From Victivallaceae bacterium (lineage in GTDB: Bacteria > Verrucomicrobiota > Lentisphaeria > Victivallales > Victivallaceae), in contig JAKIUY010000031.1 of assembly GCA_021647315.1 (NCBI GenBank), positions 1-38,608 on the forward strand: 38,608 bases of DNA. The letters run 5' to 3'. The position numbers were made by a program, and so were the translations under genes. Every line of letters begins with the position of its first letter. The stretch's first letter is position 1. Of this stretch, positions 25,903 to 34,871 are shown piece after piece. Below the pieces are notes generated by a model. It saw only the letters and a list, made by a program, of their open reading frames with translations, searched no databases and had not been told where the DNA came from.

Positions 25903-28602
25903 ATGCAAAATACTGCAGACAAAAAAGGTTATATAACAATAAAGTCAGCTATAATAAGTGCTAAGCAAGATAATTATGAGCACACTCTACAAACCTATAA
26001 AGACAATGAAAATATACTACTTGAACAATCAGAATCTTTTTGGGAGTTAGCATTTTCCTTAGATGCGGGGGGAAGAATAATAGAAAATGACCTTCTCATA
26101 CCTACTGTTGCATTCACCAATGTTTGCACAGCTAACTTACTTAGCAATACAGAAAGATACGATATGTTTGGAATATTTTTGAACCTTATGTTAAAGCATA
26201 AGATGTACAAAATTGTAATTGTTCTATTAGATAAATTAATTGATTTGATAAAGGAAAAGAAAAAAAATACATCTGCTTATGAGTTTAGAGATTTTACTGA
26301 TGACATGTTCTATAACATGCCCAAACAATTTACCTCCGAAGAAGAGCTATTCGAGCATATAGTCAATAATCATGATTTGACACCTTATAAAATGGGGGTT
26401 ATCGCTTGGTTTTATACTTTAGTAAACAAAAGAAAAGGTGTTGATCTTGCATTAAAGGCAATCAAAAAAGAACCGGATAACCCAATATTATATCATTGGT
26501 TGATGGATCATATGAGAATTTTATTGGCTGCATGGGAAGCAGAAGCGAATGATCCATTGCCGGGTATTTGGGATGAAGATATTTTTAAAAATATTAATGA
26601 AACAATCTACTATAAGCGCATAGGTGAAATTTGTGATATTTTTGATTATGCAGTAAAAAATTATCCAGATAATAAAGACGCTTTTATTAAGCCCCCCGAC
26701 AATAGTAATCTTGCATATGTTGATCATCCCAATAATAGCAATCATATTTACTATTTTGATTTTATAATATTTTTTAGACCCTATGAGGATTATAGAAAAA
26801 TTATACACTGTTGCAAAATGGGCGAATACTTAGAAACTCCATCAATAAATATTTATAAAACAATGGGCAATTGCTACTCCCATTTAGGAGAATATAAAAA
26901 TACGGTGACTGCCTATAAACAATCAATCGAATGTGGCGAACAGTCACATTGTTATACATTAGATAAAATGTCAGATGCAAAAATTGCACTTGTTCATATA
27001 TTTTTGAAGATGAATAAATGTAATGATGCTGTAAATGTTATAAATGAGATATTTGATTACAATGAATACCTTAATAAAGATATAAAAAATTATGGACAAA
27101 GGGATCTTTGTTTTAGTGAATATATTTTTATTATCGCATTAAATAAATTTATAGAAGGCGATAAAAAAACAGCAAAAGATATTTTAGTGAAATATAGGGA
27201 ACATTATGAAAAAACATTATTGAAAAGAGCACATTTTCTTGTTCGTACTGTGTTTCAAACAGATAATTCTTTTATGTTTTTACTATCAGTAGATATTGAA
27301 TTTATGTTATTTGCATTAGAAATTGTTTTTGATGTTATTTGCGATGAACAATTACAATCATTAGTTAAGTCAATTAATACAAAAAAATTTAACTCATCAA
27401 ATATATTATCGCAAAAACGGGTTTTTAATCTCATTATTCCAGATATTGAGGTTGAAAGTATTGATTATATTTGCAAAAGAGATGGGGAGTCATTGTTTTT
27501 AAATAGATTTAGACGTGGACTGATAAAATATATTTTATCACACGCTAAACTAAATAGCTTATTGGATCGGAAATCTCTACTAAAACAGAAAATATTTTAT
27601 GACATGTATTCTGCTATGTCCATAAATCTAGAGAGACAGGAAAGTGAGCTTGCTAAAAAAAAGGAATTACATTCAATAACAATAGAATACAGACATAAAC
27701 AAGAGATCACCGAAGCCAAACTAGCCGAGCGGGATAAGATTTTGGCGAACTTGGCACATTCGATTAAGAATTTGATTAGCAGTGTGCAGACGCCATTACA
27801 GCTCGTTGCCGGCGATAGCGGGCTTGGTGAATATAATAAGTTCAGTGTTGATAATGCCCTGAAAGGGTTGGAGTTGATTAAACGGCTGGCATTTTCGGTG
27901 GATCATTCATATACCGGTGCATTCGAAGATTTTATTTTTGATGCCAAATGCGGTGTTGATGAAGGACAGTCGATAGAGGAGCTTATCCTGCAGGCACTTA
28001 TCTATACTACCGGCAATATGTTCGACCGGAAATATTTTGAGAAACCATCATTCAGATATTTTCCTAAAGGACAAAAAACACAACGTTTAGCGGCTAAAAA
28101 AGCCTATAATGAAAATATCAATAATTTGGCAATTGAATCTATCGCTACGATGCTGAACAGCCATTTTTTCAACTTCAGTTTTGATTTTGACGCAACGGTA
28201 CAAAACCGGTTGAATGATACTAAAAGTTCAGCGACTAAATTTTTCATTATGCTGCAGGAGATCATTATGAATGCAGTTAAATATGCCTCATTTACGCCTC
28301 GTGAAGAGCGTTTTATTGCGATTGAGGTTAAGACCGTGGATGATAGGGTAAATATTATTGTTCGCAACTCAATGAAAGCAGCAAGTCGGGAAAAGACTAC
28401 CGGCATGGGACAGGTGGTTATTGCCAATATTGCCAAAATGCTCAAAGGGGAGTGTAAGATGGGTAAGACAGCTGATGAGAATATCTTCGAGACCAAGGTC
28501 AGCTTTAGCAACTTATGGAGTTCGGAGGCGTTATGCTATCAACACTCGGCAGCTAATGAACTCTTAAACGTCGCTGAAACTCAACAAGAATATATTAAAT
28601 AA
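25903..28602 (+). CDS. Soluble helical/TPR-like histidine kinase
   Basis: An 899-residue kinase with no signal peptide or clear membrane segment. Residues 1-560 are mostly helical with TPR-like pairs (NIYKTMGNCYSHLGEYKNTV, TAYKQSIECGE; ALVHIFLKMNKCNDAVNVIN). A coiled coil (about 575-615) leads to the phosphorylation box ILANLAHSIKNLI with H619. The ATPase domain has N-box EIIMNAVKYASF (N790), a reduced second box NIIVRNS (817-823) and the glycine box TTGMGQVVIANI (G834, G836). That is the AgrC/CitA-like GHKL pattern rather than the classic DxGxG. The next gene, 12 bp on, encodes a receiver-like protein. A cytosolic TPR kinase plus receiver resembles the defensive two-component system Detocs. 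The sensor half is much more AT-rich than the kinase half. Confidence 0.85.
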   Translation: MQNTADKKGYITIKSAIISAKQDNYEHTLQTYKDNENILLEQSESFWELAFSLDAGGRIIENDLLIPTVAFTNVCTANLLSNTERYDMFGIFLNLMLKHKMYKIVIVLLDKLIDLIKEKKKNTSAYEFRDFTDDMFYNMPKQFTSEEELFEHIVNNHDLTPYKMGVIAWFYTLVNKRKGVDLALKAIKKEPDNPILYHWLMDHMRILLAAWEAEANDPLPGIWDEDIFKNINETIYYKRIGEICDIFDYAVKNYPDNKDAFIKPPDNSNLAYVDHPNNSNHIYYFDFIIFFRPYEDYRKIIHCCKMGEYLETPSINIYKTMGNCYSHLGEYKNTVTAYKQSIECGEQSHCYTLDKMSDAKIALVHIFLKMNKCNDAVNVINEIFDYNEYLNKDIKNYGQRDLCFSEYIFIIALNKFIEGDKKTAKDILVKYREHYEKTLLKRAHFLVRTVFQTDNSFMFLLSVDIEFMLFALEIVFDVICDEQLQSLVKSINTKKFNSSNILSQKRVFNLIIPDIEVESIDYICKRDGESLFLNRFRRGLIKYILSHAKLNSLLDRKSLLKQKIFYDMYSAMSINLERQESELAKKKELHSITIEYRHKQEITEAKLAERDKILANLAHSIKNLISSVQTPLQLVAGDSGLGEYNKFSVDNALKGLELIKRLAFSVDHSYTGAFEDFIFDAKCGVDEGQSIEELILQALIYTTGNMFDRKYFEKPSFRYFPKGQKTQRLAAKKAYNENINNLAIESIATMLNSHFFNFSFDFDATVQNRLNDTKSSATKFFIMLQEIIMNAVKYASFTPREERFIAIEVKTVDDRVNIIVRNSMKAASREKTTGMGQVVIANIAKMLKGECKMGKTADENIFETKVSFSNLWSSEALCYQHSAANELLNVAETQQEYIK

Positions 28603-28614
28603 GGACAGCCAAAA

Positions 28615-29628
28615 ATGAAAATACTGTATATTGAAGATGAATTGATGAAACATGTGAATAAGATTGATGAACTGTTCGGTTCAGTGTTAACGAAAAAAAT
28701 TACCAGGCAGCTGAAAAAACTGTTGCTTGATGAGGATACTGATTCTACTGACATTAAAAATTTGATGAATGGCAGCAATGTGGTTGATGTTGCAATTACG
28801 TTTCCTGCGGCACTGGACAAAGTTATCAATCATCGCGATGACTATGCCCTGTTTATTGTCGATAGAAATCTTTCCGGTGATGATATTTGCGAATACGAGG
28901 ATATTGTTGCCGTCCATCCTGAGTTTACTAAAAGTCACTATGATAGATTTTGCGAACGCGAAGGCGACTACCTGTTGGAATATTTAATCAACAAACAGGT
29001 TGATTGCGGGAGACGTTTTTATATGCTGACCGGTAATAGCGATCGGCTGCGTAATGAAGATTTTTTAAAAGATAAGATTCATTTCTCCAATTTCAAAGCG
29101 GATAATATCATTGCCAAGGGAAGTGAAAATATCTTAATTAAAATTATTCAAGATGTAGGTGAAATTATGCTGCGCCTTGAACACCCTGAAATATATCTGC
29201 TAAGCGACCACCAGGAAATAAGGCAATGCCACCAGGAACAGTTGACCAATATTCTTGCCGAATTAAAGCGACAACCGACAATGAACCGTGAAAAGATTCG
29301 CGGTAATCTGGCAAAACTGCGAACTGTTGTTGTCGAGTTACTGGATGATATAAACAAGATAGATGAGTTATGTTACTACTCTCTAGCAGGGCAAAAAGCG
29401 TCGGAGCGGAATAAGATAAACTGGTTGGAGGGTAATCAGAAAACGGCATTTATCAAGCCATATTGTGACTATATCTATACCATTGCGTCTGAAACTTCAA
29501 CCCACTCGTTTGATGATGATAATTTCCCCACAATTCATACCCTGAATTCGGCAATTTCAGCAACGAAAGATATTTTCAAATGGTTGTCAATTGAATTAGA
29601 AAAAATTAAGCATTGCGATAATAAATGA
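28615..29628 (+). CDS. Divergent receiver-domain protein with helical C-terminus
   Basis: A 337-residue response-regulator-like protein. All key receiver residues are present but widely spaced: ILYIEDE with acidic pocket E7/D8, phosphoacceptor D83 in LFIVDRNL, T139 in YMLTGNSD and K168 in NIIAKGSE. The normal receiver is about 120 residues; here loops of roughly 30 residues after helix 1 and between strand 3 and 4 stretch it to about 180. Residues 185-337 are helical (KRQPTMNREKIRGNLAKLRT; a segment YCDYIYTIASETSTHS; NSAISATKDIFKWLSIELEK) with no DNA-binding motif. The ending recalls small helical domains of abortive-infection proteins, but no HEPN RNase motif (R-x4-6-H) is seen. It starts 12 bp after the kinase and its stop overlaps the next frame by 4 bases (ATGA). 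Confidence 0.8.
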   Translation: MKILYIEDELMKHVNKIDELFGSVLTKKITRQLKKLLLDEDTDSTDIKNLMNGSNVVDVAITFPAALDKVINHRDDYALFIVDRNLSGDDICEYEDIVAVHPEFTKSHYDRFCEREGDYLLEYLINKQVDCGRRFYMLTGNSDRLRNEDFLKDKIHFSNFKADNIIAKGSENILIKIIQDVGEIMLRLEHPEIYLLSDHQEIRQCHQEQLTNILAELKRQPTMNREKIRGNLAKLRTVVVELLDDINKIDELCYYSLAGQKASERNKINWLEGNQKTAFIKPYCDYIYTIASETSTHSFDDDNFPTIHTLNSAISATKDIFKWLSIELEKIKHCDNK

Positions 29629-30025
29629 AAACTGAAGAACAATTGAAATTAGAATTGGCGGAGGCAAGGAATGAGGTGCGTGATTTGGAGAATCGTTTTG
29701 CGAATTTGAGTCATTCGCTTAAAGGTTCAGTCGCCGGTATTCAAGCAGCTCTACACAATGCAATCAAATATGCAAGTTTTGTTGAACGAGCTCAACGGCA
29801 AAAGCAGATTAATATTATTGCGTCAGGAGATTGTATCGAGATCAAAATCACTAATTCATTTTTGCCGCGAACCCGTGAAAAAGTACTGGTATGGGACAGG
29901 TTATTATAAAAAATATCGCCAAACTATTGGTTGGCAAGTATGAAGTATTGAGGGCAGAGGACAACTATAGCGTTAAATTTAATTTTGCAAGGAGAGTGTT
30001 TTATGAAAATAAAAAGATCGTATAA
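29625..30025 (+). pseudogene. Frameshifted, internally deleted histidine kinase remnant
   Basis: The frame opens at the ATGA overlap with the receiver gene and reads through a coiled coil into an H-box LENRFANLSHSLKG. It then passes directly to an N-box-like HNAIKYASF, so some 150 residues present in the upstream kinase are missing. After TNSFLPRTREK the reading frame must shift by one base, at an A-run near 29876-29881, to continue as TGMGQVIIKNIAKLL, the same glycine box as the upstream kinase. The shifted frame ends at 30025, inside the next gene. It is a second kinase, paralogous to the one at 25903. Without the shift only a 94-residue peptide (ending 29909) is made. Confidence 0.8.
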
Positions 30026-31151
30026 TGATACCATGGTTGAGTTTGTTTATGGTGGTGGCGTCGGTTTTATGGTGACCGGACTGCTAGTCGGTGGAGGCGG
30101 AATTGGCTTGCTGTTATTTCAGGCAAATAATTCATTATCCAATGAAGCGGCAATCATTACGCATAGTTTTGCGACTATCTTGCTGGTTGTATCATTTTGG
30201 TTGCTATTTGGTAGGCACGGGATAAAAATTGATTCATCATTATCTGAAATAATCAAGTGGCGGGGCTTAACCTTTTTGCCGTTATTCAGCACACGGAAGA
30301 AGTTTTATGATTTTAATAGTGTGCAGATAGAGCGACAACTGCATCGTTCAAAAAACAGTAGCTATTATTCCTATCCGGTTTTAATGACATCTGAGTCAGA
30401 AAAAGATTTTGTCATTAACAATCAAAAAGATATTATTGTCGCCAGGCAGGTTGCGGAAACCGGTGCTAAATATATGAAGTTGCGTTTGCTCGATAAAACC
30501 GGTTCAGTGGAGACAGTCAGAAATTATGATGAACTAGACCTGTCTATTCGTGAGCTCGCTGCTAAAAAGGGGGTGAGTCCGAAATTCGATGATGTCGGAG
30601 AAATGCCTGCTTCACTCCGTGCGTTTGGGAGCCTGTCCGGCAATCAACTGTCGCTGGAGATGCCTGCTAATAATCTAGCCGGAATTATAAAAAAACTGCT
30701 TTTGATTCCTTTTTTGATCGGTCCAGTTTTTTTTATTATCTTTCTAAGTAAAATTCTTGCCAGCGCAGGGGAGAATATGCCACCATTTATCCTGCCGGTT
30801 TTAATCGCCATTATTATTCTGTCGCTGCCAATAACATTTATTCTAATCAATAAAAAAATCGGCTTTATGGGCGACGTGACCCGAATTTGTGCCAATAAAA
30901 ACAGCCTTGAAATATGCTATGGCAAGAAGCAGTTGCAATGGGATGCGGCTGAAATTGAAGAGTTGATCCTGTTGCCAGGACCTGAAGCATCATCGAAAAA
31001 TATTCCTGAGTTCTTAAAATCATTGACTATGAAACTCAATGGCGGTGTTTTAGTGCGTTCAGACAGGCTCTATGCAACATTCGCCTATCGTTTCACTGCT
31101 GAAGAACAGCAGTGGATTTACAAAACACTTTACGCAATTCTGGCAGGCTGA
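30003..31151 (+). CDS. Membrane protein of unknown function
   Basis: A 382-residue protein. The ATG at 30003 has GGAG eight bases upstream and is preferred to the TTG at 29985. Two membrane segments lie at about residues 17-35 and 52-70, a soluble beta-rich stretch at about 75-220 (a basic, aromatic segment SSYYSYPVLM among them), two more segments at about 227-250 and 258-280, and a final soluble domain (about 285-382). The layout, two hairpins each followed by a soluble domain that could be PH-like, resembles various bacterial membrane proteins of unknown role. It is the last gene in line with the kinase cluster, so it could be a membrane effector or simply a neighbour. Confidence 0.7.
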   Translation: MKIKRSYNDTMVEFVYGGGVGFMVTGLLVGGGGIGLLLFQANNSLSNEAAIITHSFATILLVVSFWLLFGRHGIKIDSSLSEIIKWRGLTFLPLFSTRKKFYDFNSVQIERQLHRSKNSSYYSYPVLMTSESEKDFVINNQKDIIVARQVAETGAKYMKLRLLDKTGSVETVRNYDELDLSIRELAAKKGVSPKFDDVGEMPASLRAFGSLSGNQLSLEMPANNLAGIIKKLLLIPFLIGPVFFIIFLSKILASAGENMPPFILPVLIAIIILSLPITFILINKKIGFMGDVTRICANKNSLEICYGKKQLQWDAAEIEELILLPGPEASSKNIPEFLKSLTMKLNGGVLVRSDRLYATFAYRFTAEEQQWIYKTLYAILAG

Positions 31152-31215
31152 CTTAGGTTCATGCTTCGCAAGGTTTACAACAGGCAATGAGTGTAATGGC
31201 TAACCGAAGTTTAGT

Positions 31216-32700
31216 TTATAACTCTATGTAGTAGAGTTGATGGAAGCCGAAATCTTTGATTAGGGTCATCTTTCTTACTTTGAAGCGTTTGATGAATTTC
31301 TGTGGGTTGTCGCGTGAGGATAGAATGGCGAATGAATTCGGCATTAGCTGACGGATTTTGTAATCGGGATTATCAAAGCCCCAGATGTTTTTGTCCAGCC
31401 CGAGGGTTACGCCATGGAAGATAAACGAATAGGGACTTGAACTGAAACTTAGATAAATTGGTGGCGGTTGGTTATTGGTCTCTTTTTTGATGGCTTTAAT
31501 AATTTTACTCGGGGCAAAACTAGGTCGCATATAGTAGGGACTGAAATAGTCATCCAACCCTTTGCCATTGACAATAGCTGTGGAAAGCCGGTCACGGTTG
31601 GCATTTGATGCAATGCCATAGCCTAGAATAACTGCGGTTAAAGTAATAGTTAGTGCCATTGGTGACAGGCGAACTGTTTTTGTCTTGCTGATAATGGTAC
31701 AAGCGTGTTTGGTACCGGCGGCGATGATGATTATCCAGATTGGCCATAGGGGGAAAAATAGGCGCGGGAACGGGGCAGGGGTGCGGAAGATAAAAATCAA
31801 TGGCAGGAGAAAAATTACGGTATTGAATATAGTTTGCTGGATATGCTTTTTTATGAACAGCTGTTTGAACGCGGCAAGATTGAACAGGATGAGCGGTAGC
31901 ATAGCAACGATAAATCCGGCATAGATGGTGATTAGTGAACGCCAGGAGCTCGCCCAGCCCTCTTTGAGTGACATACTGTTGATAAACATGCCGATAATCG
32001 GCAGGTAGAATATTATCAATGCCAGTGGGGGGATGATGGCGATGGTGACATGGCGTGGAGTGAAATATTTTTTTGGTGCAGTTTTGCCCATCAGATAAAG
32101 CACGATACCGACAAAGGCGATTAGGCTGCTGGGAATGGTACCGACCGCCAGCAGTGTCATGGCGCAGTAGTATATGGCATATTTAAGTTTGCCGGTCTGA
32201 TAGAGACGTAGTGCGGCATCAAATGCCAATAGAACAAGTAGGAAGCAAAGCATATATCCCCGTACTGCGGATGCGTAGATGGCAAAGGGCAGTGAACAGG
32301 AAAAACATAATGCGGTTATAAATGCCGGCCAGTTGCCCAGGCGTTTTCTCCAGCAGGTCAAGATTGTTACCAAAGTGGCAAAACCGAAAACAAATGATGG
32401 CAACCGGTAGGCGATAGTGTTGTAGCCCATAACCGGTTTCCATAGTTCCACCCAGTATTTAAGGAAGATAGTATAGATAATATGATTATTCGGGATTAGG
32501 TAGTTGAAGTAAATTCTGATGATATTGGGTCGGGTAGTATAGGTGGTGATGGTCAGAGCCTCATCAAACCACATATCGCGGAATAGCGCAGACGCACTGA
32601 GAAAAAACATCATAACGCAGAGTAGACATGATGCGAGCAATAGTAGTAGTTTTAACTGTTTGGTATTATGTTTGTCCATGGCACTAGTGTCATTAGTCAT
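31216..32700 (-). CDS. GT-C (family 39-like) membrane glycosyltransferase
   Basis: A 494-residue polytopic membrane protein with about ten to twelve helices. An acidic motif FRDMWFDEALT in the first extracytoplasmic loop (about residues 40-50) matches the D-E catalytic site of GT-C enzymes such as the dolichyl-phosphate mannosyltransferase/ArnT group. These use polyprenyl-phosphate sugars at the outer face of the inner membrane. The C-terminal 110 residues are soluble and beta-rich (PPPIYLSFSSSPYSFIFHG), as in family members of this length. The start at 32700 is preferred since AGGGG lies upstream; the internal ATG at 32679 has no ribosome site. It converges on the membrane protein gene at 30003 with 64 bp between them. 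The acceptor is unknown. Confidence 0.75.
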   Translation of the reverse strand: MTNDTSAMDKHNTKQLKLLLLLASCLLCVMMFFLSASALFRDMWFDEALTITTYTTRPNIIRIYFNYLIPNNHIIYTIFLKYWVELWKPVMGYNTIAYRLPSFVFGFATLVTILTCWRKRLGNWPAFITALCFSCSLPFAIYASAVRGYMLCFLLVLLAFDAALRLYQTGKLKYAIYYCAMTLLAVGTIPSSLIAFVGIVLYLMGKTAPKKYFTPRHVTIAIIPPLALIIFYLPIIGMFINSMSLKEGWASSWRSLITIYAGFIVAMLPLILFNLAAFKQLFIKKHIQQTIFNTVIFLLPLIFIFRTPAPFPRLFFPLWPIWIIIIAAGTKHACTIISKTKTVRLSPMALTITLTAVILGYGIASNANRDRLSTAIVNGKGLDDYFSPYYMRPSFAPSKIIKAIKKETNNQPPPIYLSFSSSPYSFIFHGVTLGLDKNIWGFDNPDYKIRQLMPNSFAILSSRDNPQKFIKRFKVRKMTLIKDFGFHQLYYIEL

Positions 32701-32776
32701 AAGTTCGTATACCCCTGGCTGTTCAATGCTAACTTTATCACGCTCCTACAGAGCTATAATTTTTTTCTGAATATTA

Positions 32777-32795
32777 CCTGGGGTTCTACCCCAGG
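32777..32795. other. Perfect 7-bp hairpin in the prfA/glycosyltransferase gap
   Basis: CCTGGGG and CCCCAGG pair around TTCTA. There is no T-tract on either side, so this is probably not an intrinsic terminator but a small dyad repeat. The flanking 237 bp hold no gene. Confidence 0.45.
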
Positions 32796-32937
32796 CTGAT
32801 GAATTTTGTGCTTTACTGGGATTATTAACTATCATTTTTACTTCTCTGTCGAGTGATGCTTTTTCTTTTTTTGATAGTTTTTTTACTTTTTTTCTGAATA
32901 TATTTGATTACTAGAAACAATTGTCTTTTTTAATAGT

Positions 32938-34026
32938 CTACCCTTTATTCAGGTTTTCCAATTGTCTTTCGCAGTCAATGGCGATAATATTTTCCAGGAG
33001 GATATCCAGCTCGCCTTCGAGCAATTTTGGGAGGTCGTGGATTGTTACACCAAAACGGTGATCGGTAATCCGGTTCTGGGGAAAATTATAGGTTCTGATT
33101 CGTTCACTGCGGTCGCCGGTACCGATTTGAGATTTTTTGTCAGCGGACATTTTCGCTATCTCTTCCTGCTGCTGTCTTTCCAACAGTCGGGCACAGAGAA
33201 TACGCATGGCAATCTCTTTATTACGATGTTGAGATTTTTCCTGTTGACTAATAACGACGACACCAGTTGGAGTGTGGGTTAGGCGAACGGCAGAGTCAGT
33301 GGTATTAACACTCTGACCGCCTGGACCGGAGGCGCGAAAAACATCAAGTTTGATGTCTTCAGGATTGATTTTAAGTTCAACCTCTTCGGCTTCCGGCATG
33401 ATTGCCACGGTAACGGTTGAGGTATGAATGCGACCGCCGGATTCGGTGGATGGGATACGCTGAACGCGGTGAACTCCTTTTTCGTATTTCATTTTTGAGT
33501 AGACATCATCGCCGGATAATGAGAAAGCGATACTTTTAATGCCGCCAAGCGCACTGCATGTCTGGTCAAGGATTTCCAGTTTCCAGCCTTTTTTCTCGGC
33601 GTAACGACTGTAGAGACGGAACAGGTCACCGGCAAACAGAGCCGATTCGTCACCACCGGCTGCCGGTCTAATTTCGACAATGGTATTTTTATCTTCGTTA
33701 GGATCGGGGGGCAGTAATGAAATTCTAATTGAGCCTTCAAGTGTTTTGACTTCATCTTCCAGCATTTCAATATCCGGGAGAATCATTTCGTGCAACTCTT
33801 CATCTTCCTCTTCCTGAAGCATGGTGCGATTGTCATCGAGTTCTTCGAGGGCTTTGATCCAACGTTGGTGGGATTTGAATAATTTGGCCAGTTTCTGATG
33901 TTCGCGTGAAACTTTGGCTGATTCCTGATGATTGGCATAAATTGCCGGATCTGACAGCTTCGTTTCAAGTTCTTTGAAGCGCGTTTCCAGTTTATTAAGA
34001 TAGGGAGCTATATCTTCAGGTGTCAT
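32938..34026 (-). CDS. prfA: Peptide chain release factor 1
   Basis: A 362-residue class I release factor of the usual RF1 length. The GGQ motif that triggers peptidyl-tRNA hydrolysis is in RASGPGGQSVNTTDSAVRLT (G236-G237-Q238). The stop-codon recognition tripeptide is P192-S193-T194 in HRVQRIPSTESGG, matching the RF1 P-x-T form rather than the RF2 SPF. It therefore reads UAA and UAG. Other landmarks are IVEIRPAAGGDESALFAGDL and GDRSERIRTYNFPQNRITDH. It follows rpmE on the same strand after about 240 bp, an order found in many bacteria. Confidence 0.97.
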   Translation of the reverse strand: MTPEDIAPYLNKLETRFKELETKLSDPAIYANHQESAKVSREHQKLAKLFKSHQRWIKALEELDDNRTMLQEEEDEELHEMILPDIEMLEDEVKTLEGSIRISLLPPDPNEDKNTIVEIRPAAGGDESALFAGDLFRLYSRYAEKKGWKLEILDQTCSALGGIKSIAFSLSGDDVYSKMKYEKGVHRVQRIPSTESGGRIHTSTVTVAIMPEAEEVELKINPEDIKLDVFRASGPGGQSVNTTDSAVRLTHTPTGVVVISQQEKSQHRNKEIAMRILCARLLERQQQEEIAKMSADKKSQIGTGDRSERIRTYNFPQNRITDHRFGVTIHDLPKLLEGELDILLENIIAIDCERQLENLNKG

Positions 34027-34268
34027 AAAATAGGTTCGGATTATACCCGTAACGGGTAGGGTTTAATTCATTTTTTAGCTGTCAAGTCTCAAAGCTTAAA
34101 AATAAAAGTTAAGATTTAAATTATTTATAGTATATCTTTCAGCATTGAAAGAGACAGGGCACAGAATATATGTTCTCTACGCCTGGGGTAAAATATCAGA
34201 CGGTGCGGAACGAGTTATGCCACACACCGTGCTGTTATTTTCAGTATAATCTTGGTCAGCAGGTCAGC

Positions 34269-34478
34269 TTAGCTGTCAGATTTCATACCGTAACGCTGGC
34301 GGAATCTTTCAACGCGACCTGCGGTATCAATAAATTTCTGCTGTCCGGTAAAGAATGGATGACATTTAGCACAGATACCAACTTTAGTGTCTGCCTGAGT
34401 TGATTTAGTCTTCCAGAGTTCGCCACAAGCGCAGTGAATTTCAGCTTCACCATATTTGGGATGAATATCTTTTCTCAT
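34269..34478 (-). CDS. rpmE: 50S ribosomal protein bL31, zinc-binding form
   Basis: A 69-residue protein starting [20 protein letters not shown]. The cysteine set CxC (IHCACG) and CxxC ([11 protein letters not shown]) marks the zinc-binding (C+) form of bL31; zinc-free paralogues lack them. The start is set at 34478, where GAGG lies upstream; the frame runs open to 34667 but that extension is not ribosomal. It is upstream of prfA on the same strand and divergent from the HIT gene. Confidence 0.95.
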   Translation of the reverse strand: MRKDIHPKYGEAEIHCACGELWKTKSTQADTKVGICAKCHPFFTGQQKFIDTAGRVERFRQRYGMKSDS

Positions 34479-34758
34479 TTTTGATAAACCTCGTTTAAAT
34501 TTTATACCCACTCGGGTAACGTTTAGTTTGTTTTCAGCTATTCTACATTCAAAACAGAAAACAAAAGTTGAGTTTTCAACCGTGTGCAGTATATTAATCA
34601 AACTGAGCACACCGCGATAACAGTTTATCGTCCGTTGTGAACTTTTTATCATTTTTGATATTAACAAACTATTAATTTACTATTTAAAAAGAATAATTCA
34701 AGTATGAATATACGCCTTAAGGCATAATTTAAGTTATTTTAACCTAAAGGAAATTGTA

Positions 34759-34824
34759 TTTAGACAGGATGAACAGGATTGAACAGGATAAAATAAAAAA
34801 AATATTGTTAATCTTGTCTAAAAA
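34759..34824. repeat. Imperfect inverted repeat upstream of the HIT gene
   Basis: TTTAGACAGGATGAACAGGA pairs imperfectly with AATCTTGTCTAAA across an AT-rich middle. It resembles the widespread AACAGGATT/AATCCTGTT intergenic elements of environmental bacteria. It is followed at 34828-34840 by CCGGCAAAGCCGG, a small hairpin repeated at 37717. The remaining gap (34479-34758) is AT-rich and should contain the rpmE promoter; nothing firm was found. Confidence 0.5.
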
Positions 34825-34871
34825 GTTCCGGCAAAGCCGGTTATGTTCAGAAAATAATTCAAGAGGTTTTT

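Noticed and set aside
28615-29628. HEPN RNase call for the receiver protein's C-terminus
   Set aside because: The helical ending is suggestive, but no R-x4-6-H motif was found.
34479-34667. N-terminal extension of bL31
   Set aside because: Ribosomal protein homology begins exactly at [10 protein letters not shown], which has its own ribosome site.
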